From positions 1-11,210 of the forward strand of contig SHUN01000044.1 in assembly GCA_009697495.1 (NCBI GenBank): a DNA stretch of 11,210 bases, read 5' to 3'. This stretch comes from Bryobacterales bacterium. Lineage in GTDB: Bacteria; Acidobacteriota; Terriglobia; Bryobacterales; Bryobacteraceae. How positions within the stretch are numbered: position 1 is the stretch's first letter; the number at the start of each line of letters is the position of its first letter. The notes under the pieces were generated by a model. That model saw nothing but the letters and a program-made list of their open reading frames with translations. It did not search any database and was not told the DNA's origin. Position numbers and translations under genes: made by a program. This document shows positions 6,641-11,210 of this stretch, in pieces.

Positions 6641-6658
6641 GCTATGAATTTTCATAGC
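6641..6658. promoter_or_regulatory. inverted repeat, putative operator in a divergent promoter region
   Basis: GCTATGAA-TT-TTCATAGC has perfect 8-bp arms separated by 2 bp. The dyad lies in the 120-bp gap between the divergent VWA operon and kdsB. It sits immediately upstream of the VWA -10 element, where a repressor or activator would contact RNA polymerase. The tiny spacer fits a dimeric DNA-binding protein site better than an RNA terminator, and no T-tract follows. Binding is inferred. Confidence 0.5.
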
Positions 6659-6712
6659 GCTTATTGCCGTTCCGAAGCACGAAGTAACGAATCTCTCGTG
6701 GTACCATCAAAC

Positions 6713-7465
6713 GTGCCAACGCAAGTACTCGGAGTGATTCCGGCGCGCCTCGCCTCCACCCGTTTCCCCGCCAAAGCACTCGCTCCTTTACACGGCAAAC
6801 CGATACTGCGGCATGTATGGGAACGGGCGAGCCAGGCGCGATATTTGCAGCACTTGGTGATTGCCACCGACGACGACACCATCGCCGCGGTTGCCAGGAA
6901 ATTCGGTGCCGACGTACGGATGACATCGTCGCACCATCAATCGGGAACGGACAGGGTGGCGGAGGCGGCGGCGGCATTTTCGCACCCGCTGGTGGTGAAC
7001 ATCCAGGGCGACGAGCCGTTGATCGATCCGGCGGCGATCGACGCGGCGGTGCTGACGCTTTTGGACGACGAGGAAGCGCCCATGGGCACGCTGGCGAAAC
7101 GGATTGAGGATTTTTCGGAGATCATGAATCCGAATGTCGTGAAAGTCGTGATGGGGCGGGACGGGCGCGCCCTGTATTTTTCCCGGTCGCCGATTCCCTA
7201 CGATCGTGGCGGCGGGGCGGTTTACTTCAAACACATTGGGCTGTATGTGTACCGGCGGGAGTTCCTGTTGGAGTATTCGTCGTTGCCGATGGGGCCATTG
7301 GAAAAGGTCGAGAAACTGGAGCAGCTTCGCGCGCTCGAGAACGGGTACACGATCAAGGTCGCCGAGACCGAGTATGAATCCTGGGGCGTGGATACGCCCG
7401 AAGACCTGGTGCGGGTCGAACAACTGTTTGAAACCAGAGGGGTATGGCCAAGTACATCTTCGTAA
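6713..7465 (+). CDS. kdsB: 3-deoxy-manno-octulosonate cytidylyltransferase (CMP-KDO synthetase)
   Basis: KdsB transfers CMP from CTP to KDO, activating it for attachment to lipid A. Diagnostic motifs are the N-terminal nucleotide loop GVIPARLASTRFPAKAL, the DRVAEA stretch, NIQGDEPLID, the YFSRSPIPYDR substrate segment, HIGLYVYRREFL, LEKVEKLEQLRALENG, and the C-terminal GVDTPEDL. The start is uncertain. GTG 6713 gives 250 residues, the usual family length. GTG 6698, ATG 6644 (273 residues) and TTG 6626 are also in frame, but all three lack a good ribosome site, and 6644 lies inside the putative operator. A -10-like TACCAT at 6702-6707 would make a GTG 6713 message nearly leaderless. The F-P-A-K in the loop replaces the commoner L-P-G-K. 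The 3' end overlaps pyrG by 22 bp, so the two are co-expressed. Confidence 0.95.
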   Translation: MPTQVLGVIPARLASTRFPAKALAPLHGKPILRHVWERASQARYLQHLVIATDDDTIAAVARKFGADVRMTSSHHQSGTDRVAEAAAAFSHPLVVNIQGDEPLIDPAAIDAAVLTLLDDEEAPMGTLAKRIEDFSEIMNPNVVKVVMGRDGRALYFSRSPIPYDRGGGAVYFKHIGLYVYRREFLLEYSSLPMGPLEKVEKLEQLRALENGYTIKVAETEYESWGVDTPEDLVRVEQLFETRGVWPSTSS

Positions 7466-9081
7466 CGGGCGGCGTGGTGAGTTCATTGGGAAAGGGCATC
7501 GCGGCGGCGTCGATCGGATGCCTGCTTGAAAGCCGCGGGCTGCGGGTGACGCTCCAGAAATTCGATCCGTATCTGAACGTGGATCCGGGGACGATGAGCC
7601 CGTTCCAGCACGGCGAAGTTTTCGTAACCGATGACGGGGCGGAGACCGATCTGGACCTCGGCCACTATGAGCGCTTTACCTACGCGCCGTTGACGCAGAG
7701 CAATAACGTCACCAGCGGACGGATCTACGAGACGATTATTTCGCGGGAGCGGCGCGGAGATTATCTAGGGAAGACGGTGCAGGTAATTCCGCACGTCACC
7801 GATGAAATTAAGGCGAATATCGAAAAAGTCTCGGGCGGCGTGGATGTGGTTCTGGTGGAGATTGGCGGCACGGTGGGCGATATTGAGAGCCTTCCGTTTC
7901 TGGAAGCCATTCGCCAACTGCGGCATAAAAAAGGCCGGGAAAACTGCTTTTTCGTCCATGTGACGCTGGTCCCATGGATCGCGGCGGCGGGCGAGTTGAA
8001 GACCAAGCCGACGCAGCATAGCGTGAAAGAGCTGCGGACGATCGGCATCCAGCCGGACATGTTGATTTGCCGGTGCGAGAAGCCTTTAGCGGGCGACATC
8101 AAAGACAAAATTGCGCTGTTTTGCGACGTGAGCGCGGACGCGGTGATTGAAGCCTGCGACGCGAAAAGTGTGTACGAAGTGCCATTGGGGTTTGCTTCGC
8201 AGAATGTCGACGATATCATCTTGCGGCAGTTCAAGATGGAGGCTGCGCCGCGGAATCTGGCGCGCTGGGAAGCGATGCTCGACCGGCTGCACAACCCGGT
8301 GGACGAAGTGGACATCGCGCTGGTGGGCAAGTACGTGGAGTATGAAGATTCCTACAAGAGCCTGAAAGAGGCGCTGCTGCACGGCGGTTTCGCGCACCGG
8401 TTGAAGGTCAACACGCACTGGATTGAGGCGCAGGATTTGCGCTGGCCGGAGTGCGCGCAACAGTTGGCGCAATTCGACGGGATTCTGGTGCCGGGTGGTT
8501 TCGGCAAGCGCGGCGTGGATGGGATGCTGCAGGCGATCCGGTATTCGCGGGAAAACAAGGTCCCTTACTTTGGCATCTGCCTGGGAATGCAGACGATGGT
8601 GATTGAGTATGCGCGAAACGTGTGCGGCCTGGCGCAGGCCGATTCCACCGAGTTCGACAACACGACGGCGCAACGGGTGATTTACAAGCTGCGCGAATTG
8701 AAAGGCGTGGATGAACTGGGCGGGACGATGCGGCTGGGGGCTTATCCGTGCAATTTGACGGAAGGTTCCACGGCGCGGGCGGCGTATGGAAAATCGTCGA
8801 TCAGCGAGCGGCACCGGCACCGGTTTGAATTCAACCGGGACTATGAAAAAGTGCTGACCGATGGCGGGCTGCGGCTCACGGGGCAGACGCCGGACGGGAT
8901 GTATGTGGAGATCTGCGAAATAGAAAATCATCCGTGGTATTTGGGTTGTCAGTTCCATCCGGAGTTCAAATCAAAACCGTTGGAGCCTCACCCGCTGTTT
9001 GCCTCATTTGTGGCGGCGACGTATCAGGAGCGATTGCGGCGGACGGGGACGTCGGCCGAGCTGCTGAGCCATGCTACCTAG
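7444..9081 (+). CDS. pyrG: CTP synthase
   Basis: A cytosolic amidoligase that makes CTP from UTP, ATP and glutamine. The 545-residue product matches the standard length. The N-terminal synthetase domain (about 1-267) begins [20 protein letters not shown], with the ATP loop SSLGKG at 13-18. It continues with [20 protein letters not shown] and [15 protein letters not shown], where D71 corresponds to the Mg-binding Asp of E. coli PyrG, and [12 protein letters not shown]. The class I glutaminase domain (about 290-535) has oxyanion loop VPGGFGKRG and nucleophile C379 in GICLGMQ. Its catalytic partners are H505 and E507 in FHPEF. All catalytic residues are present. AGAGGGG just upstream of ATG 7444 is the ribosome site, lying inside kdsB. 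It overlaps kdsA by 11 bp. Its place between kdsB and kdsA supplies CTP directly to the KdsB reaction. Confidence 0.98.
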   Translation: MAKYIFVTGGVVSSLGKGIAAASIGCLLESRGLRVTLQKFDPYLNVDPGTMSPFQHGEVFVTDDGAETDLDLGHYERFTYAPLTQSNNVTSGRIYETIISRERRGDYLGKTVQVIPHVTDEIKANIEKVSGGVDVVLVEIGGTVGDIESLPFLEAIRQLRHKKGRENCFFVHVTLVPWIAAAGELKTKPTQHSVKELRTIGIQPDMLICRCEKPLAGDIKDKIALFCDVSADAVIEACDAKSVYEVPLGFASQNVDDIILRQFKMEAAPRNLARWEAMLDRLHNPVDEVDIALVGKYVEYEDSYKSLKEALLHGGFAHRLKVNTHWIEAQDLRWPECAQQLAQFDGILVPGGFGKRGVDGMLQAIRYSRENKVPYFGICLGMQTMVIEYARNVCGLAQADSTEFDNTTAQRVIYKLRELKGVDELGGTMRLGAYPCNLTEGSTARAAYGKSSISERHRHRFEFNRDYEKVLTDGGLRLTGQTPDGMYVEICEIENHPWYLGCQFHPEFKSKPLEPHPLFASFVAATYQERLRRTGTSAELLSHAT

Positions 9082-9853
9082 CAAGCCGCTGGCGCTGATT
9101 GCCGGCCCTTGCGTGATTGAGAGCGAAGCGCATGTCCGGTTTCTGGCGGAGAAGATCCGGGATATTGCGGGACCGGATTTTGTGTTCAAGGCTTCCTTCG
9201 ACAAGGCGAACCGTTCGAGCGGGACGGCTTTTCGCGGGCCGGGAATTCGCGAAGGGATGCGGATTCTGGAAGCGTTGAAAGCCGACGGGTACCGGGTTTT
9301 AACCGATATTCACGAACCGTGGCAGGCCGACATCGCCGCGGCGGCCTGCGATATTTTGCAGATTCCGGCGTTCTTGTGCCGGCAGACGGACTTACTTGTC
9401 GCGGCGGCGCGGACAGGACGAATCGTCAACATTAAGAAGGGGCAATTCGTTTCGCCCTGGGACATTCGGCACGCGGCGGATAAGGTGGCGGCGGCCGGAA
9501 ATCCGAACATTTTTCTGACCGAGCGCGGGACGTCATTCGGGTATAACAATCTGGTTGTCGATATGCGGTCGCTGGCGATTATGCGGAGTTTTGGCTGGCC
9601 GGTGGTGTTTGACGCGACGCACTCTGTGCAGATGCCGGGCTCCGGGGGGGCACACAGCGGCGGGCAGCCGCAGTTCATTGAGCCGTTAGCGCGGGCGGCG
9701 GTGGCGGTGGGCGTGGACGCGGTGTTTTTGGAAGTGCATGAGAATCCGGCGGAGGCGTTGTCGGACGGGGCGAATGCGTTGCCGTTGGGGGAGTTGGAGG
9801 GGTTGTGGGGGCGGCTGCTGGAGATCGACGCGGTGACGCGGCGGCATTTGTAG
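9071..9853 (+). CDS. kdsA: 3-deoxy-8-phosphooctulonate synthase (KDO-8-phosphate synthase), metal-dependent type
   Basis: KdsA condenses phosphoenolpyruvate with D-arabinose-5-phosphate to give KDO-8-phosphate, the first committed KDO step. The 260-residue product is a single TIM barrel with [10 protein letters not shown] (9-18), [62 protein letters not shown] and [21 protein letters not shown]14, H184, E221 and D232 line up with the four metal ligands known from Aquifex KdsA (C11, H185, E222, D233). The E. coli-type enzyme has Asn in place of the Cys, so this is the metal-requiring class. The ATG at 9071 is inside the pyrG 3' end (11-bp overlap), consistent with translational coupling. KdsD and KdsC, which supply the substrate and dephosphorylate the product, are not encoded in this window. 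Confidence 0.97.
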   Translation: MLPSKPLALIAGPCVIESEAHVRFLAEKIRDIAGPDFVFKASFDKANRSSGTAFRGPGIREGMRILEALKADGYRVLTDIHEPWQADIAAAACDILQIPAFLCRQTDLLVAAARTGRIVNIKKGQFVSPWDIRHAADKVAAAGNPNIFLTERGTSFGYNNLVVDMRSLAIMRSFGWPVVFDATHSVQMPGSGGAHSGGQPQFIEPLARAAVAVGVDAVFLEVHENPAEALSDGANALPLGELEGLWGRLLEIDAVTRRHL

Positions 9854-9898
9854 CTACTTGCGGCGGGCTACACGATGCCATATCTTTAAGAAGAGAGT

Positions 9899-10144
9899 AT
9901 GACGGTCGAACAAAGAACCGTGTTGGCCGGCGTGATCACCATTGACAGGGGAATCATGCACGGCACTCCGTGCTTCACCGGCACGCGCGTCCCCGTTCAG
10001 ACATTGATTGATTTTCTGGAGACAGGCGACAGCATTGACGGGTTCCTGGATGTGTATCCGTACATCCCCCGTGAGCAGATTCACGCGTTCCTTGAGTTGA
10101 GTAAAGACCTGACCATCGAACAGATCCCATGCGGATTTTCTTAG
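9899..10144 (+). CDS. DUF433 family antitoxin
   Basis: An 81-residue protein with the DUF433 (PF04255, VapB-like antitoxin) fold. The family pattern 'ITIDRGIMHGTPCFTGTRVP' at about 12-31 is followed by the helical segment VQTLIDFLETGDSIDGFLDV and YPYIPREQIHAFLEL, a winged/helix-turn-helix-like DNA-binding module. The purine-rich AAGAAGAGAG just before ATG 9899 is a good ribosome site. It starts 45 bp after kdsA, so it could share that transcript or have its own promoter; no strong promoter is visible in the gap. Its end overlaps the DUF5615 gene by 16 bp, the standard arrangement for this pair. It is inferred to neutralise the DUF5615 protein and perhaps to autoregulate. Confidence 0.9.
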   Translation: MTVEQRTVLAGVITIDRGIMHGTPCFTGTRVPVQTLIDFLETGDSIDGFLDVYPYIPREQIHAFLELSKDLTIEQIPCGFS

Positions 10145-10455
10145 ACGCCTGCGTCGATCCGCGCGCGGTCACGGTCTTCGCCGGTCATGAGGCCATCAGT
10201 GCTTTCGATTTGGGATGGCACCGGTTGAAGGACCATGTTTTGCTTCCGCTCGTTGAACAGCGGTTTGATGTGCTGGTGACCACCGATCAGGGCTTCGAGT
10301 ACGAACACAATCTGAAAAAGCTGCGGCTGTCGATTGTCATCGTTCACGTAGCAAAGAACAAACTTGAGTTCTACGAAATGTTGGCGCGGCCTTTGCTGGA
10401 GGCCGTGAACGCGGCGCTTCCGGGAATGGTGATTCACGTCCCTGCGAAGGACTAG
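10129..10455 (+). CDS. DUF5615 family PIN-like protein, putative toxin nuclease
   Basis: A 108-residue protein of the DUF5615 (PF18480) PIN-like family. The N-terminal strand MRIFLDACVD carries the first acidic residue, D6. GHEAISAFDLGW follows, then the LLPLVEQRFDVLVTTDQGF segment with D53, and the tail IVIVHVAKNKLEFYEMLARP. The family usually reads LDEC or LDEN at the start; here the glutamate is replaced by alanine (A7), which could weaken metal binding if that residue contributes. It is paired with the DUF433 gene by a 16-bp overlap. PIN-like toxins of this kind are thought to be metal-dependent RNases acting in the cytoplasm; activity of this member is inferred only. Confidence 0.88.
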   Translation: MRIFLDACVDPRAVTVFAGHEAISAFDLGWHRLKDHVLLPLVEQRFDVLVTTDQGFEYEHNLKKLRLSIVIVHVAKNKLEFYEMLARPLLEAVNAALPGMVIHVPAKD

Positions 10456-10458
10456 CCA

Positions 10459-10499
10459 GACTTTCGCAAAACCGGGCGTGTTTTCTTCGGAGAGCAGGC
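10459..10499 (+). repeat. left arm of inverted repeat
   Basis: Left copy of the approximately 40-bp imperfect inverted repeat. It begins 4 bp after the stop codon of the DUF5615 gene. Confidence 0.6.
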
Positions 10500-10744
10500 T
10501 TAAATATTAGTTGGGATGCCATCCGCGCGCTCGATGAAAGAAGTACATGTCGAAGACGTCTGAATCCCCGGCCGCACGGTTCCTGGTTTGGAATAAAAAG
10601 GTTCTCGGGGCTTGCAGGATTGCCAGTATTGTTTCTTCGCGGAGGAACGCCGATTACTCCGCTCATGGCGGGGGTGCGTTGAGTGTGACGGCGCGAAACT
10701 CGTAGCTCTGCGACAACTATCTCGCGGCCGGGGACACGCACGAC

Positions 10745-10773
10745 AGTGGCGGCTCAACGCTCTCGCCGCCACT
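10745..10773. repeat. strong hairpin inside the element
   Basis: AGTGGCGGC pairs perfectly with GCCGCCACT (9-bp stem, 11-nt loop 10754-10764). There is no following T-run, so it is not a classical terminator. It may be a REP-like structure or a structural part of the element. Confidence 0.5.
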
Positions 10774-10825
10774 CTTGACGATTGTTTCATCTAGCCGGAG
10801 AATCGTGCCTGAATCTGTGTCTACA

Positions 10826-10865
10826 GCCCTCTCGCGAAGAAAATGGCCTTGGTTTTGCGAAAGTC
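10826..10865 (-). repeat. right arm of inverted repeat
   Basis: Right copy of the imperfect inverted repeat, in the opposite orientation to 10459-10499. Its outer end also takes part in the local hairpin at 10858-10891. Confidence 0.6.
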
Positions 10866-10891
10866 GAGCTCGCTCTGTTCTCGACCTTTCG
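10858..10891. repeat. hairpin at the right edge of the element
   Basis: CGAAAGTCGAG pairs with CTCGACCTTTCG: eleven base pairs with one bulged base and an 11-nt loop. It overlaps the outer end of the right arm, so the ACTTTCG word occurs in a third, slightly altered copy. A second short hairpin, GGCCGG-TCG-CCGGCC, follows at 10918-10932. Confidence 0.45.
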
Positions 10892-10968
10892 TAATGTCAC
10901 GGTGCGATCAGCCTGCTGGCCGGTCGCCGGCCCATACCGTTGGCGGACACTAAATCGCGTACCATCTC

Positions 10969-10985
10969 ACCATATGGTTTATAAT
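10969..10985 (+). promoter_or_regulatory. TATAAT promoter with adjoining palindrome upstream of the TumE gene
   Basis: A perfect 10-bp palindrome ACCATATGGT (10969-10978) is followed after 1 bp by a consensus -10 TATAAT (10980-10985). A transcription start about 7 nt downstream would fall at 10992, the A of a three-codon frame ATG-GGC-GCG-TAA that abuts the toxin ATG. No clear -35 is present. The palindrome's position suits a repressor such as a toxin-antitoxin autoregulator; that is inference. Confidence 0.5.
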
Positions 10986-11003
10986 GCCATCATGGGCGCG
11001 TAA

Positions 11004-11210
11004 ATGAAAGCTGACCTGCTTTTTCATCAGCGGATCGGATATGACGATGGCGCAATTGTGGAGATGCTTTTGTGGCGCGTTCCGTTGCCGGTTCCGCCAT
11101 CGGCCCATAACCTGAAATACTCGCTGTTTTATGGCCGCCCGGGTGTTCGGGAAGTCGGATACGACAATGAGCGAGGCAAAGGCGATCATCGGCATTTGCA
11201 AGGTATCGAA
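11004..11210 (+). CDS. TumE-family toxin (DUF6516), N-terminal part, cut by window edge
   Basis: Sixty-nine codons are visible from ATG 11004 to the right edge, with no stop. The translation begins MKADLLFHQRIGYDDGAIVE and continues with the family's IWRVP..P-type segment (LLWRVPLPVPPSAHNLKYSL). It then shows the diagnostic VGYDNERGKGDHRH (51-64). These motifs match the TumE/DUF6516 toxin-antitoxin protein family, whose partner antitoxin (TumA, helix-turn-helix) usually lies just downstream and would be outside the window. Family members are about 100-120 residues, so roughly half is seen. No ribosome site is apparent. The start codon directly follows the TAA of a tiny upstream frame, suggesting leaderless or re-initiated translation. 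It is the second toxin-antitoxin locus within about 1.3 kb. Confidence 0.85.
   Translation, partial: MKADLLFHQRIGYDDGAIVEMLLWRVPLPVPPSAHNLKYSLFYGRPGVREVGYDNERGKGDHRHLQGIE

Larger units (their letters stand above)
10459..10865. mobile_element. MITE-like or decayed element bounded by an inverted repeat
   Basis: Fifteen bases at 10459-10473 (GACTTTCGCAAAACC) are the exact reverse complement of 10851-10865. Inward, after seven mostly unmatched bases, a second exact block TTTTCTTCG (10481-10489) pairs with CGAAGAAAA (10835-10843). A GAGAG...GGC block continues to 10499 and 10826. The arms are therefore about 40 bp, the whole about 407 bp. No convincing coding frame or transposase lies inside, and I see no clear target-site duplication at the edges. 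A small non-autonomous transposon or an old remnant fits best; a regulatory fold-back is possible. Confidence 0.55.
10456..11003. other. gene-free accessory stretch
   Basis: This 548-bp region holds the inverted-repeat element, several hairpins and a promoter-like sequence, but no supportable gene. The short frames on both strands have arginine/serine/cysteine-rich, unpatterned translations and no family resemblance. A closed 61-codon stretch from about 10706 (reading ...DNYLAAGDTHDSGGST...) lacks a start codon. At most it is a fragment of a dead gene. Confidence 0.6.

Noticed and set aside
8086..8958. Minus-strand open frame of 290 codons
   Set aside because: Antisense to pyrG, which is unmistakable over its full length. 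The minus translation is Arg/His/Pro-rich without motifs.
9850..9871. Possible terminator after kdsA (GTAGC...GCTAC)
   Set aside because: The stem is only 5 bp with a 12-nt loop and no T-run, which is too weak to call.
10500..10790. Minus-strand 96-codon frame inside the inverted-repeat element as a transposase remnant
   Set aside because: The translation is Arg/Ser/Pro/Cys-rich with no DDE, HUH or serine-recombinase motif, and the ATG lies in hairpin-rich DNA.
10782..11003. Plus-strand 73-codon frame ending just before the TumE gene
   Set aside because: The translation has no family pattern and runs across the right repeat arm, hairpins and promoter-like sequence. Only its last three codons are of interest, as a possible mini-leader.

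Overview
The window looks like a chromosomal segment of an acidobacterium, probably a Solibacter/Bryobacter-type Terriglobia member. This is inferred from two lineage-typical families: an Oar-like TonB-dependent receptor with an N-terminal carboxypeptidase-regulatory-like domain, and two tandem secreted proteins of the 'VWFA-related Acidobacterial' type. The DNA is GC-rich. The KDO genes indicate a Gram-negative envelope. No rRNA, tRNA, CRISPR array or intact insertion sequence was seen.

Layout. (a) 1-1887, minus strand: a small polytopic membrane protein, then the 5' part of a TonB-dependent receptor that runs off the left edge. A good sigma70-like promoter for the receptor overlaps the stop codon of the membrane protein. 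(b) 1904-4184, plus strand: an MFS transporter followed 7 bp later by a double-SIS-domain isomerase/deaminase related to GlmS and NagB-II, probably an amino-sugar uptake and catabolism pair. (c) 4246-4458, plus strand: a 70-residue conserved small protein. Its last eight codons plus stop nearly repeat the end of the SIS gene. (d) 6592-4442, minus strand: a tightly overlapped three-gene operon of two secreted VWA proteins and a 70-residue tryptophan-rich protein. (e) 6713-9853, plus strand: kdsB-pyrG-kdsA with overlapping ends. KdsA makes KDO-8-phosphate, PyrG makes CTP, and KdsB uses CTP to activate KDO for lipid A core synthesis. A perfect 8-bp-arm inverted repeat lies in the divergent gap between (d) and (e). 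(f) 9899-11210: an accessory tail with a DUF433/DUF5615 toxin-antitoxin pair, a roughly 550-bp gene-free stretch bounded largely by an approximately 40-bp imperfect inverted repeat (MITE-like or a decayed element), and a TumE-family toxin gene cut by the right edge.

The parts that best repay a second look are the VWA/VWA/Trp-rich operon, the echo of the SIS catalytic tail in the neighbouring small gene, the inverted-repeat element between two toxin-antitoxin loci, and the putative operator at 6641-6658. Nothing here proves a wholly new system. Most genes belong to recognisable families.
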